Positions 53,347 through 62,923 of a stretch of DNA of 64,000 nt are shown here, in pieces. A program made the position numbers and the translations under genes. Source of the stretch: Rhodobacteraceae bacterium EL53 (lineage in GTDB: Bacteria > Pseudomonadota > Alphaproteobacteria > Rhodobacterales > Rhodobacteraceae); contig OMPR01000014.1 of NCBI GenBank assembly GCA_900313015.1, forward strand, positions 62,001 through 126,000, written 5' to 3'. The notes under the pieces are model-generated. The model did not search any database and was not told where the DNA came from. It saw only the letters and a program-made list of their open reading frames with translations. Every line of letters begins with the position of its first letter. The first letter of the stretch is position 1.

Positions 53347-54928
53347 GCATGACGCAGAGCCGGTGGATTTGTTCATTATTGGTGGCGGCATAAACGGCTG
53401 CGGCATTGCCCGCGATGCAGCGGGTCGCGGTATGTCAGTGTCCTTGGCCGAGATGAACGACTTGGGGTCTGCAACCTCTTCGGCGTCGACCAAGCTGTTT
53501 CACGGTGGCCTGCGGTATCTGGAGTTTCTCGAATTTCGTCTTGTGCGCGAGGCTTTGATTGAACGCGAAGTGCTCTTACGCGCGATGCCGCACATCAGCT
53601 GGCCGATGCGATTTGTTCTGCCCTACCACGCGGATATGCGATTCGAGAGTGAAACACCCGTTTCACGGATGTTGTCCCGTGTTATGCCGTGGATGAAGGG
53701 GCGCCGCCCCGCTTGGCTGATCCGCATGGGGCTGTTCCTTTATGACACGCTTGGCGGGCGTAAAATCTTGCCTGCAACCGCAACGCTGGATTTACAGAGT
53801 GACCCGGTTGGGCGTCCTTTGAACAACAAGTTTGCCAAGGCTTATGAGTATTCAGACTGTTGGATCCAAGATTCGCGTCTGGTTGTGCTGAATGCCCGCG
53901 ACGCCCAGGCACGGGGCGCTGAAATCCTGCCCCGGTGCAAAGTCGTCGGAATGGAGGTGCAGGGTGATCATTGGCTCGTAACGGTCCAGCGCGCAGATCG
54001 CAGCACATTCACCCGCGCGGCCAAAATGGTGGTGAATGCCACCGGACCATGGGTTGAGGATGTACTAAAGGGTGTCGCCGGTGCGTCCTCTTCAGATGGG
54101 GTGCGCCTGGTTCGGGGCAGCCACATCGTGACACGCAAACTGTTTGATCATGACAAAAGCTATTTCTTTCAGGGCGAAGACGGGCGGATTATCTTTGCGA
54201 TTCCGTATGAGGACGAATTCACCCTGATCGGAACAACCGATTCCGACCATTCAGATGCAGCGACCACGCCAAGGTGTTCCGAAGAAGAGCAAGAGTACCT
54301 GTTGGCCTTTGCTTCGCAGTATTTTGAGGCCCCGATCACAGCAGAAGATGTCGTTTGGACGTATTCGGGGGTGCGCCCGCTTTATGATGATGGCGCCAGT
54401 TCCGCCACTGCCGCCACACGTGAATATGTGCTGCGGCTGGATCATTCGCAGGGTCCGCCAATGCTGAACGTATTTGGTGGCAAAATCACCACCTACCGTA
54501 AGCTGGCCGAGGCCGCGATGGCACATGTGAAATCCGTTTTCCCGGCGACCCCTCAAGGCTGGACCGCTGGCGTTGCGCTCCCAGGAGGGGATTTCCCTGT
54601 TGATGGCGTTGATGCGCTGATTGAAACGCTGTGCACACAGTATCCATTTCTGCAACGCGATTGGGCCCGGCGCTTGGTTCGAACCTATGGAACTGAGGCC
54701 ACCGCCATTCTTGGCGATGCAAAAGCAGCGGCAGATCTTGGCGTTGATCTGGGCGGTACCCTGACCGGTGCCGAAATTGACTGGGTCATTGCAAATGAGT
54801 GGGTGCAAGAGGGCGATGACTTTTTGTGGCGTCGCACGCGGATGGGCCTGCACCTGTCGGATGAAGAACGCGCAGCGGTTTCTGATTACATCGCGTCGGC
54901 CCAAACCTCGGCTTTGACAGGGACCTGA
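53336..54928 (+). CDS. glpD: Aerobic glycerol-3-phosphate dehydrogenase
   Basis: This 530-residue FAD enzyme at the inner membrane oxidises glycerol-3-phosphate and passes electrons to quinone. The dinucleotide fold is FIIGGGINGCGIARDAAGRG at residues ~13-32, and SSASTKLFHGGLRYLE and FGGKITTYRKLAE are typical. ATG 53336 is followed by a second ATG at 53339; either could start. It forms a unit with glpR; no glpK, glpF or Ugp genes are beside it. Confidence 0.95.
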   Translation: MMDKHDAEPVDLFIIGGGINGCGIARDAAGRGMSVSLAEMNDLGSATSSASTKLFHGGLRYLEFLEFRLVREALIEREVLLRAMPHISWPMRFVLPYHADMRFESETPVSRMLSRVMPWMKGRRPAWLIRMGLFLYDTLGGRKILPATATLDLQSDPVGRPLNNKFAKAYEYSDCWIQDSRLVVLNARDAQARGAEILPRCKVVGMEVQGDHWLVTVQRADRSTFTRAAKMVVNATGPWVEDVLKGVAGASSSDGVRLVRGSHIVTRKLFDHDKSYFFQGEDGRIIFAIPYEDEFTLIGTTDSDHSDAATTPRCSEEEQEYLLAFASQYFEAPITAEDVVWTYSGVRPLYDDGASSATAATREYVLRLDHSQGPPMLNVFGGKITTYRKLAEAAMAHVKSVFPATPQGWTAGVALPGGDFPVDGVDALIETLCTQYPFLQRDWARRLVRTYGTEATAILGDAKAAADLGVDLGGTLTGAEIDWVIANEWVQEGDDFLWRRTRMGLHLSDEERAAVSDYIASAQTSALTGT

Positions 54929-55015
54929 GCAAGGGTTTAGCAACCCTCAGCCCCAATTTTCACCCAGAAGGCCGAGTTTTCGTCAAACTGGGTCAAAATG
55001 CGCGGCTTGTGTCAA

Positions 55016-55044
55016 TTGAACACGCGCGCGCTCTCCTTTACATG
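55016..55044 (+). promoter_or_regulatory. Possible sigma-70 promoter of icd
   Basis: TTGAAC and TACATG are separated by 17 bp, about 135 bp ahead of the icd start codon. Both hexamers are partial matches, so confidence is low. If real, the transcript has a leader of about 130 bases. Confidence 0.3.
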
Positions 55045-55179
55045 GACGGTGTTCGCTTTGCCGCCGTTTGCGCGGCTCTGCCCGCGTGATGCGGTGTGGA
55101 CCGCGTATTCGTAGCCGCAGCAAAGCTGCACAGTCTCATCTCAAGTCTCACGCCTTATACGGGCGAAAAGGTAAGAAAA

Positions 55180-57393
55180 ATGGCCGATAAATCAAACTCC
55201 GACATATTGTATACCATTGTAGACGAAGCGCCCGAACTGGCGAGCGCATCGCTGTTGCCGATCATTCGCACCTTTGCCAAGGCCGCTGATATCAACGTTG
55301 GCACCAAGGATATCTCACTGGCCGCACGAATCATTTCCACCTTTCCCGAGTCGCTGACCGATGCACAGCGTCAGGCAAACGACTTGGCTGAATTGGGTGA
55401 ATTGGTGAAAACGCCTGCCGCCAACGTCATCAAGCTGCCCAACATCTCTGCATCCGTTCCACAGTTGGTTGCAGCTGTAACCGAACTGCAGGGTCAGGGC
55501 TATGCACTGCCCGACTATCCCGAAGAGCCTGGCACCGACGAAGAAAAAGCGATCCGCGCCCGCTATGATGGGATCAAAGGTTCTGCTGTGAACCCGGTTC
55601 TGCGCGAAGGCAACTCGGACCGTCGTTCGGCCAAGGCCGTCAAAAACTACGCTCAGAACAACCCGCATTCGATGGGCAAATGGGCGTCGGACAGCAAAAC
55701 CAAAGTCAGCTCCATGCCGGGCAATGATTTCTACGCAAATGAGAAATCCGCGACAATCACTGCTGCTCAGGCGGGTGATGCAAAGATCGAATTCGTTGGC
55801 AAAGACGGTGCTGTCACCGTTCTGAAAGACGGCTGGACCTTGGACGAAGGCACTGTTGCAGATGCAACATTCATGTCTGCCAAGGCACTGGGCGCGTTTT
55901 TGGCCGAAGCCATCGCAGACACCAAAGCCGACGGCACCATGTTCTCGCTGCACATGAAAGCGACCATGATGAAGGTTTCGGATCCCATCATCTTTGGCCA
56001 CGCGGTCAAAGCATGGTTGGCGCCTGTGTTCGAAAAGTTCGGTGCTGAACTGGACGCTCTGGGTGTAAACCCGAACTCTGGCATGGGTGACCTGCTGGAC
56101 CGTGTTGCAGGCAACGCCGACATCATGGCCGCGATTGACGCCGTCACCGCGGATCGTCCCGGCATGTATATGGTTGACAGCGACAAAGGCATCACCAACC
56201 TGCACGTGCCATCAGATGTGATCATCGACGCATCGATGCCTGCGGTTATCCGTGCTGGCGGTAAAGGCTGGGATGCGGCAGGCAACAAAGGTGACACCAA
56301 CTGTGTGATCCCCGATCGCTGCTATGCAACCATCTATGATGAATCCATCAACTTCTTCAAAGCAAACGGCGCGCTGGATGTGACCACTGCTGGTTCTGTG
56401 GCGAACGTTGGTCTGATGGCGCAAAAAGCCGAAGAATATGGCTCGCACCCAACCACGTTTGAAGCGCCTGCAGATGGCACCATCCGCATCGTTCTGGCCA
56501 ATGGCGAAACTCTGCACAGCCATGACGTGGAGGCAGGCGACATCTGGCGGTCTTGCACAGCCAAGAAAGCGCCGATTGAAAACTGGATCGAACTGGCAAT
56601 GGATCGTCAGCGGTTGACCGGGTCCGAGGCAATCTTCTGGCTTGACGCGAACCGTGCCCACGATGCGCAGTTGATCGAATATGTTGAACCCGCGCTGGAA
56701 GCCGCAGGCGTGTCCGACAAATTCCAGATTATGGCCCCACGCGAAGCAACCGCACAGTCGTTGAAAACCATCACCGCTGGCAACGATAGCATTGCGATTA
56801 CGGGTAACGTTCTGCGCGACTACCTGACCGATCTGTTCCCAATTCTGGAACTGGGCACATCGGCCAAGATGTTGTCGATCGTGAAACTGATGCAGGGCGG
56901 TGGTCTGTTTGAAACCGGCGCTGGCGGTTCCGCACCTAAGCACGTTCAGCAGCTGGTCGAAGAAAACCACCTGCGTTGGGACTCGATGGGTGAATTCTGC
57001 GCCTTGGGTGAATCGCTGAACTTCCTCGCGGATGCACAGGGCAATGCAAAAGCAGGTGTTCTGGGCGTCGCAGCCGAGGCAGCGACCCAAGGCATTCTGG
57101 ATCACAACCGCTCGCCATCGCGCAAAGTGGGTGAGCCTGACAACCGCGACAGCCACTACTGGTTCGCACGCTATTGGGCCGAAGCATTGGCGTCACAGTC
57201 CGACGATGCAGATCTAGCGGCGCATTTCGCACCAATGGCCAAAGCACTGGCAGATGGCGAAGCCGCGATCTTGGGTGAGCTTGCGGCGGCACAGGGCAAA
57301 CCTGCGGATCTGGGTGGATATTTCCACACCGATCCTGCCAAAGCAGCGATTGTCATGCGTCCAAGCGCAACCTTGAACGCAATCATCGGCTAA
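55180..57393 (+). CDS. icd: Monomeric NADP-dependent isocitrate dehydrogenase
   Basis: This TCA-cycle enzyme of about 737 residues is the large single-chain (IDH-II) type, unrelated in length to the ~400-residue dimeric enzyme. The start is the ATG at 55180 ([19 protein letters not shown]), with AAAAGGT upstream; 28 upstream in-frame codons are rejected. Family blocks seen are SNGKWASD-type [44 protein letters not shown] and [15 protein letters not shown]. It is a single gene ending in a strong terminator. Confidence 0.96.
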   Translation: MADKSNSDILYTIVDEAPELASASLLPIIRTFAKAADINVGTKDISLAARIISTFPESLTDAQRQANDLAELGELVKTPAANVIKLPNISASVPQLVAAVTELQGQGYALPDYPEEPGTDEEKAIRARYDGIKGSAVNPVLREGNSDRRSAKAVKNYAQNNPHSMGKWASDSKTKVSSMPGNDFYANEKSATITAAQAGDAKIEFVGKDGAVTVLKDGWTLDEGTVADATFMSAKALGAFLAEAIADTKADGTMFSLHMKATMMKVSDPIIFGHAVKAWLAPVFEKFGAELDALGVNPNSGMGDLLDRVAGNADIMAAIDAVTADRPGMYMVDSDKGITNLHVPSDVIIDASMPAVIRAGGKGWDAAGNKGDTNCVIPDRCYATIYDESINFFKANGALDVTTAGSVANVGLMAQKAEEYGSHPTTFEAPADGTIRIVLANGETLHSHDVEAGDIWRSCTAKKAPIENWIELAMDRQRLTGSEAIFWLDANRAHDAQLIEYVEPALEAAGVSDKFQIMAPREATAQSLKTITAGNDSIAITGNVLRDYLTDLFPILELGTSAKMLSIVKLMQGGGLFETGAGGSAPKHVQQLVEENHLRWDSMGEFCALGESLNFLADAQGNAKAGVLGVAAEAATQGILDHNRSPSRKVGEPDNRDSHYWFARYWAEALASQSDDADLAAHFAPMAKALADGEAAILGELAAAQGKPADLGGYFHTDPAKAAIVMRPSATLNAIIG

Positions 57394-57413
57394 ACGGTTC
57401 GATTGAGAAAAAG

Positions 57414-57448
57414 AAAAGGCGCACGAGTTTCCCTCGGGCGCCTTTTTT
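57414..57448 (+). terminator. Terminator after icd
   Basis: GGCGC (57418-57422) pairs with GCGCC (57438-57442), extended by CGAG with CTCG inside and AAAA with TTTT outside, and is followed by a six-T run. The AAAA side may serve the converging tex gene. Confidence 0.88.
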
Positions 57449-57465
57449 CGTTCTAGTGTAGTTGC

Positions 57466-59808
57466 TTAGGATTTCTTAAAGGCATCCATCAAAGCGGCCC
57501 CCAAGGCCCCGCCGCTGTCTTTGGGGTTGGATTTGGGGCTGGCCCGCATCGGCCCTTTGGGCCCGCCACGACCGCCTTTACCTTGACCGCCACCTTTGCG
57601 CGGACCAGCGTCGCGGGCATTGCGATCTTCGCGCGCCGAGGCGCCGCCGTCCTTGCGCATGCTCATCGCGATCCGTTTGCGGGGCACGTCGATCTCGGTG
57701 ATGGTGACTTTGACCACCTGACCGGCCTTGACCACCTCATGTGGGTCTTTGACAAACCGATCCGCCAGTTGGCTGACGTGAACCAGACCATCTTGATGCA
57801 CACCAACGTCAACAAAGGCACCAAAGGCCGCAACGTTGGTCACGGTCCCTTCCAACACCATGCCGGGTTTCAGGTCTTTGATATCCTCAACCCCATCAGC
57901 AAAGCTGGCGGTCACAAAACTGGGGCGCGGATCGCGACCGGGTTTTTCCAGTTCCGCAAAGATATCGCGCACGGTTGGCAGGCCAAAGGTCTCATCGACA
58001 AACTGCTCGGCGCGCAGAGATTTTAGCGCCCCCTCGTCACCCATAATTTGGCGGATATCGCGGCCACAGGCGCTGACGATTTTGCGCGCGACATTGTACG
58101 CCTCGGGGTGGACAGATGAGGCATCCAGCGCTTCCTTGCCATCGCGGATGCGCAGGAAACCAGCGCATTGTTCATAGGCGCGCGGCCCCAAACGGGCGAC
58201 TTTCAACAACTCACGCCGGGACTTGAACGCCCCGTTCGCGTCGCGGTGGCTGACGATGGAATCCGCCAATCCGGGGCCAAGCCCCGAGACATGTGCCAAC
58301 AGCGGGGCAGAGGCCATGTTCAAATCCACGCCGACCGCATTCACGACATCTTCGATCACCGCTTCCAGCGATTTGCCGAGACGGTGCTGATCAACGTCAT
58401 GCTGATACTGTCCAACGCCAATGGATTTCGGTTCGATCTTTACCAGCTCTGCCAACGGATCCTGCAACCGGCGCGCAATCGAAACCGCCCCCCGCAACGA
58501 CACATCCAGATCGGGGAATTCACGCGCGGCCAATTCTGACGCGGAATAGACTGACGCCCCGGCCTCGGAGACCACCACTTTGGTTGGCGTTTTGACGGAC
58601 TTGGGCAGCAGCTTCAGAGTATCCGCGACCAACCGCTCGGTTTCACGGCTGCCGGTTCCGTTGCCAATCGCGATCAGATCAACACCATGCTGGGTGATCA
58701 TCCGCAGGATCGAAGCTTCGGACCCGCGCACATCATTTTTGGGTTGGAACGGATAGATCGTGTCGGTCGCCAACAGCTTCCCGGTCGCATCCACTACGGC
58801 CACTTTGACCCCGGTTCGGATGCCGGGATCCAACCCCAATGTGGCACGCGGCCCAGCCGGCGCGGCAAACAACAAATCCTTGAGATTGCGGGCAAACACG
58901 TTGATCGCCTCATCCTGGGACCGCGTACGCAGATCGGCCATCAATTCGACCATCATCGACAGGCTCAGCTTGACCCGCCAAGTCCAGCCAGCGACTTTGC
59001 GCAACCACAAATCGCCGGGACCAGTGCCACGGGTATGCAGATGGCTGGCAACCAATCCTTCGGCGCGATCCTTGCCTGTCTCAGGGTCCGGCGCGATGTC
59101 CAATGTGACAACGCCCTCTTTTGATGCGCGCAGCATGGCCAAGGCCCGATGCGAGGGTACTTTGGACCACAATTCCTGATGGTCGAAGTAATCCGAAAAC
59201 TTGGCCCCACTTTGTTCCTGACCCGCAATCACTTTAGAGGTTAAAAGCGCCTCGCGTTGCATGAATGACCGCAATTCCCCCAACAGACCGGCATTTTCAG
59301 TCAGCTTTTCGGTGATGATATCGCGGGCCCCATTCAGCGCGTCCTTGGTGGTGGCGACGGCTTCTGTCACATAGGCTTGCGCCAGGATTTCAGGGTCCGC
59401 CATGCGATCCGCAAGAATGGCATCTGCCAAGGGTTCCAACCCATTTTCCCGCGCAATCATCGCCTTGGTCCGGCGCTTGGGTTTGTAGGGCAGATAGATA
59501 TCTTCGAGCTGTGCCTTGGTGTCGGCCTTGGCAATGGATTTGCTCAGATCATCTGTCAGTTTGCCCTGATCCTTGATCGATCCCAGAATGGTTTGGCGGC
59601 GCGCCTCTAGTTCGCGCAGATACACCAAGCGGTCCGAAAGGGTGCGCAGTTGTGTGTCATCCAGCCCGCCAGTCGCCTCTTTCCGGTACCGTGCCACAAA
59701 GGGAACGGTTGACCCTTCATCCAGCAATTTGACCGCAGCGCCAACCTGATCGGGGCGAGCGTTGATTTCAGTGGCGATCGTGCGTGCAATGCGGTTGGCA
59801 GTGTCCAA
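57466..59808 (-). CDS. tex: Tex-family RNA-binding transcription accessory protein
   Basis: This protein of about 780 residues has an N-terminal helical region ([20 protein letters not shown]), a YqgF-like domain ([18 protein letters not shown]), HhH motifs ([32 protein letters not shown]) and a C-terminal S1 domain ([26 protein letters not shown]), then a basic glycine-rich tail. I place the start at TTG 59808 ([16 protein letters not shown]) because AAGGAC lies eight bases upstream; a TTG at 59871 is possible. It is a single gene converging on icd. Confidence 0.93.
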   Translation of the reverse strand: MDTANRIARTIATEINARPDQVGAAVKLLDEGSTVPFVARYRKEATGGLDDTQLRTLSDRLVYLRELEARRQTILGSIKDQGKLTDDLSKSIAKADTKAQLEDIYLPYKPKRRTKAMIARENGLEPLADAILADRMADPEILAQAYVTEAVATTKDALNGARDIITEKLTENAGLLGELRSFMQREALLTSKVIAGQEQSGAKFSDYFDHQELWSKVPSHRALAMLRASKEGVVTLDIAPDPETGKDRAEGLVASHLHTRGTGPGDLWLRKVAGWTWRVKLSLSMMVELMADLRTRSQDEAINVFARNLKDLLFAAPAGPRATLGLDPGIRTGVKVAVVDATGKLLATDTIYPFQPKNDVRGSEASILRMITQHGVDLIAIGNGTGSRETERLVADTLKLLPKSVKTPTKVVVSEAGASVYSASELAAREFPDLDVSLRGAVSIARRLQDPLAELVKIEPKSIGVGQYQHDVDQHRLGKSLEAVIEDVVNAVGVDLNMASAPLLAHVSGLGPGLADSIVSHRDANGAFKSRRELLKVARLGPRAYEQCAGFLRIRDGKEALDASSVHPEAYNVARKIVSACGRDIRQIMGDEGALKSLRAEQFVDETFGLPTVRDIFAELEKPGRDPRPSFVTASFADGVEDIKDLKPGMVLEGTVTNVAAFGAFVDVGVHQDGLVHVSQLADRFVKDPHEVVKAGQVVKVTITEIDVPRKRIAMSMRKDGGASAREDRNARDAGPRKGGGQGKGGRGGPKGPMRASPKSNPKDSGGALGAALMDAFKKS

Positions 59809-60017
59809 GGCGGCGTCCTTTTGGCGGCAAGTGGGATATCCTGTGTAACGCTGCTTGGACCAAGAGGCCAATTGTTTCAGGGGGTGATTTCTCTACGAAA
59901 GCGCTTGCGTAAGCGGAAAATGGGTGCTCGATTCCCCTTCACGGGATCCTGTGTTGCCGCGGACCCAAAATGAGGGGATAACCGGAGTAGGCGAACATTG
60001 GCTTTGGATTATTGATG

Positions 60018-60815
60018 ATGCGTTTTGTGGTGTGTGCAGTGTTGGCTTTGGCCATGGTTTCCAGTTGCGGGCGCTCACGCGCGCCAGAGCCGGAACCGGT
60101 TGCGGCGATCCCGACGTATTCGCCCGAAAACGTCATCCAATACCCCAAATTCGGGGACAGCGATCCCCACCCATGGGAGGGGCGAACACCCTATTCTTAC
60201 CCCGTTCATGGGATCGACGTGTCCCGCTGGCAAGGTGACATTGATTGGCGAACGGTCCGCGCTGCGGGAGTTTCATTTGCCTTTATCAAAGCCACTGAAG
60301 GCGGTGATTTCTTGGACCCCATGTTCAAAACACATCTGCGTGGCGCCCAACGCGCCGGGATGCGGTACGGTGCGTATCACTACTATTACTTCTGCCGCCC
60401 CGCCGAAGAACAAGCCCGCTGGTTCATCAAGAATGTCCCACGCGATGATCGGGCCCTGCCGCATGTGTTGGATATGGAATGGACCCCGCATTCCAAAACC
60501 TGCACGCTGCGTCCGGACGGGGCCACCGTGCGCGCCGAAGCCAAGAAGTTCCTCAGGATTCTGGAAAATCATTATGGCCGTCGTCCGGTGGTCTATTCCA
60601 CGGTGGACTTTTACAAAGACACTGGCATTGGCAAGCTGAAGGGCACCGATTTCTGGTTGCGATCAGTCGCCGCGCATCCGCGCAAAACCTATCCACGGGC
60701 GGTTTGGGCGTTTTGGCAATATACCGGTACGGGTATTGTGCCGGGTATCTCTGGACCCGTGGATATTAACGTGTTCCGTGGCTCTCCCGAGTCGTGGACG
60801 CGGTGGGCGCAGTAA
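60018..60815 (+). CDS. GH25-family lysozyme-like lipoprotein
   Basis: This is about 265 residues with a lipoprotein signal (MRFVVCAVLALAMVSSCG, lipobox cysteine at about residue 17) and a glycoside hydrolase family 25 domain from about residue 65. The catalytic acids are in HGIDVSRWQGDIDW and VLDMEWTP. GH25 enzymes cut the N-acetylmuramyl linkage of peptidoglycan. ATG 60015 or 60018 could start. It is probably anchored in the outer membrane and faces the periplasm. Possible roles are wall turnover or attack on competitors; no immunity gene is seen next to it. Confidence 0.9.
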   Translation: MRFVVCAVLALAMVSSCGRSRAPEPEPVAAIPTYSPENVIQYPKFGDSDPHPWEGRTPYSYPVHGIDVSRWQGDIDWRTVRAAGVSFAFIKATEGGDFLDPMFKTHLRGAQRAGMRYGAYHYYYFCRPAEEQARWFIKNVPRDDRALPHVLDMEWTPHSKTCTLRPDGATVRAEAKKFLRILENHYGRRPVVYSTVDFYKDTGIGKLKGTDFWLRSVAAHPRKTYPRAVWAFWQYTGTGIVPGISGPVDINVFRGSPESWTRWAQ

Positions 60816-60830
60816 TCTCCAAGCGGACCT

Positions 60831-60900
60831 GAAACCCTAATAGGGCATGAAAAATCAGTGCAAACAGGTCGTAGAGACTTGTTTGCATACGTAGGGTTTC
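60831..60900. repeat. Nested inverted repeats upstream of the GntR gene
   Basis: An outer pair GAAACCCTA (60831-60839) and TAGGGTTTC (60892-60900) encloses an inner pair TGCAAACAGGTC (60859-60870) and GACTTGTTTGCA (60876-60887), which match with one G-T wobble. A small CCCTAATAGGG dyad overlaps the left outer arm. It fills most of the gap between the GH25 stop and the GntR start, and could be a terminator plus operator, or a structured leader. Confidence 0.6.
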
Positions 60901-60912
60901 GTATCAAAACCC

Positions 60913-61524
60913 ATGTCGCAAAATGCCAAATCCACTATTTCGGATCAGATAACCCAAAGCCTGACAGATCAGATTGTGCGCGGTGATCTGGCTGCGGATG
61001 AAAAGCTGCGTCAGGACCATATCGCCACGGCATTCAAGACCAGCCATGTACCGGTGCGAGAGGCTCTTTTGCGGCTCGAGGCCAAAGGCTTGGCTGTCAG
61101 CCTACCACGTCGCGGAACCCGTGTGGCCCCGTTTGATCCTGCCAATATGCGTGAAATTCGCGAGATGCGATTGGCGTTGGAACCCGTTGCGTTAAGCCAC
61201 TCCATCGCACAGATGTCGCCCGTGCAAAAACAACAAGCGGAACTGGCGAGGCTGGCCTGTGACGAAGCAACGGATCTGGCCACGTGGGAACATGAAAACC
61301 GCAGGTTTCACATGGCCATTCTGGCAGGGTGTGACATGCCCAGAATGCTAGCCGAAATTGCTGATCTGCAAACGCTGGCAGCACGCCACCTGTTGGCAAC
61401 ATACAGCAGCCGATGGGAGGCCCGCGCAGATCGTGATCATCGCGCGATCATGGCGGCGATAACGCGTCGTGATGTAGAAACGGCCGTGTCTGTGCTGCGT
61501 AAACACCTGTCCCGCTTGGGTTAA
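60913..61524 (+). CDS. GntR-family regulator with FCD domain
   Basis: This 203-residue protein has an N-terminal winged helix (LTDQIVRGDLAADEKL, FKTSHVPVREALLRLEAKGL) and a helical FCD ligand domain (REIREMRLALEPVALSH, ATWEHENRRFHMAILAG, ADRDHRAIMAAITRRD). The histidines and aspartate typical of metal-binding FCD domains are present. Its start lies 12 bp after the nested inverted repeats, suggesting autoregulation. It converges on bioC with a 4-bp overlap. Target genes are not evident. Confidence 0.88.
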   Translation: MSQNAKSTISDQITQSLTDQIVRGDLAADEKLRQDHIATAFKTSHVPVREALLRLEAKGLAVSLPRRGTRVAPFDPANMREIREMRLALEPVALSHSIAQMSPVQKQQAELARLACDEATDLATWEHENRRFHMAILAGCDMPRMLAEIADLQTLAARHLLATYSSRWEARADRDHRAIMAAITRRDVETAVSVLRKHLSRLG

Positions 61525-62303
61525 CCCCGTTTTCGGGCGATCAACCACACCGGGGCGTAGGTTAACGAAACCGTGGATCCATCGCCAAACATTTCAGCAT
61601 AACGCTCTTCAAATTCGCTCAGGCGCGCGCGCGTCCATCTGCCTTCGGCCTTGCCGTTCACACCAGTCGCGCGCAGGTGGCGCAGCACGTCTCGCGGGCT
61701 GGCAAATCGCATGACGTCTTTGGCCTCGGCCAAGTGGTGTATGTCGATATCTCTGGGCAGCATCGCCTGCCAGTCCGCCGGGGTGACATAGCTCGGCGCA
61801 GCTGACCCCGACCCCAAGGTCGCCAGCTCAGGAAAATGGGCGGGGGTAAAGCTCGATAACGCCAACCAGCCACCGGGGCGCAAGTGGTCGGTCAAACGGT
61901 GCATCAAACCGGGAAGATCTTCGATCCATTGCACGGTCGAGGCCGACGCGATCAGGTCAAGGTGCCGGGGCAACTCAACGTCTTGGATCGGTCCGGGGAC
62001 AAAGCTTTGCGCCAAAGGGGCGGCAAGGGTGGCGCATTCTGGCACCAAGTCGTTCAAATGCAGGCTGTCGACATCAAATGTATTGCACAGCTGTCGGGTC
62101 AGGTGACCTGTACCACAGCCAAATTCCAGAACGTGTTGAAACGTATTCCGTGCCCCGGCCTGCAGTTTCGCCTGATACAGATGATCCGCAAGGGTTCGGG
62201 CAATGCGCGCCTGAGCTTGGGCGTGATCGTGATAGCTGGGCAAGCCGCGCGCAAAGCTGGTTTGGACGCGGGTGATATCTGTGAACGACTGCAGATCTTT
62301 CAT
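61521..62303 (-). CDS. bioC: Malonyl-ACP O-methyltransferase
   Basis: This SAM-dependent methyltransferase of about 260 residues starts biotin's pimelate moiety by masking malonyl-ACP as a methyl ester. The ATG at 62303 (MKDLQSFTDITRVQTSF) overlaps the bioG stop by 4 bp (ATGA); an upstream in-frame start is rejected. The SAM-binding motif is VLEFGCGTGHLTRQL, and GLMHRLTDHLRPGGWLALSSF is typical of the fold. It is last in the visible order bioA-bioG-bioC. Confidence 0.88.
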   Translation of the reverse strand: MKDLQSFTDITRVQTSFARGLPSYHDHAQAQARIARTLADHLYQAKLQAGARNTFQHVLEFGCGTGHLTRQLCNTFDVDSLHLNDLVPECATLAAPLAQSFVPGPIQDVELPRHLDLIASASTVQWIEDLPGLMHRLTDHLRPGGWLALSSFTPAHFPELATLGSGSAAPSYVTPADWQAMLPRDIDIHHLAEAKDVMRFASPRDVLRHLRATGVNGKAEGRWTRARLSEFEERYAEMFGDGSTVSLTYAPVWLIARKRG

Positions 62304-62923
62304 ACCAGCACCTCTGCCCATATTGACCAACGCTTAAACGGGACATGAGGGGCATCAACGTGTTGAACACGTTCAACTTGATCAATCCAGGCGCGCTTTT
62401 GATTGGCCGACAGAAAAATGCGATCTTGGTCACTGATCCACACACGATCAAATGACACATCGGGCGCGTTACCTCGGGCCTGAACTGCGCGCAATTCTTG
62501 TTTGCGGGCCTGCACGTCGATTGGCGTGTCGCTTTGGGGCGCGTTATAGCAACGCTCAAGAAAGACCTGAAACGCCTCATGGCTCAGCGTGTCGATTGTC
62601 CGCTGCATGACAACCGGCGCAATTCCATAACGTCTGTCGATGGGGGTCAAAGTGCCGTTGATCGCGACCTTTTTGGTGAACGGATCCGGTCTACCCTGCT
62701 GCCAATGCCCATAGGCCGCTACCCCAAACGAAAAGGCGATCAGCGTGACAGACTGATAGGCGCTGACATCCGGTAACTCTTGGTTCAGGTCGCTGTAATC
62801 GTCAGCTAATACAACGTCATATGGCCCGGTCAGGTGCGCAAACGGTGCAGGTCCCAACGCCCACCCGCCAAAGACCACGATCAAATCGTTGGCCCCTGTG
62901 AGTTGCACCCAACGCCACTGCAT
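62300..62923 (-). CDS. bioG: Pimeloyl-ACP methyl ester carboxylesterase, BioG type
   Basis: This 207-residue alpha/beta hydrolase of the BioG (DUF452) group removes the methyl ester added by BioC. The nucleophile serine is in IAFSFGVAAYG, and DLIVVFGGWALGPAPF near the N-terminus is typical. It shares one base with the bioA stop and overlaps bioC by 4 bp, so the three are one operon. It replaces the better-known BioH. Confidence 0.88.
   Translation of the reverse strand: MQWRWVQLTGANDLIVVFGGWALGPAPFAHLTGPYDVVLADDYSDLNQELPDVSAYQSVTLIAFSFGVAAYGHWQQGRPDPFTKKVAINGTLTPIDRRYGIAPVVMQRTIDTLSHEAFQVFLERCYNAPQSDTPIDVQARKQELRAVQARGNAPDVSFDRVWISDQDRIFLSANQKRAWIDQVERVQHVDAPHVPFKRWSIWAEVLV

Noticed and set aside
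55315-57156. Two long minus-strand open frames across icd
   Set aside because: Antisense to the monomeric isocitrate dehydrogenase, no recognisable domain and no start signals.
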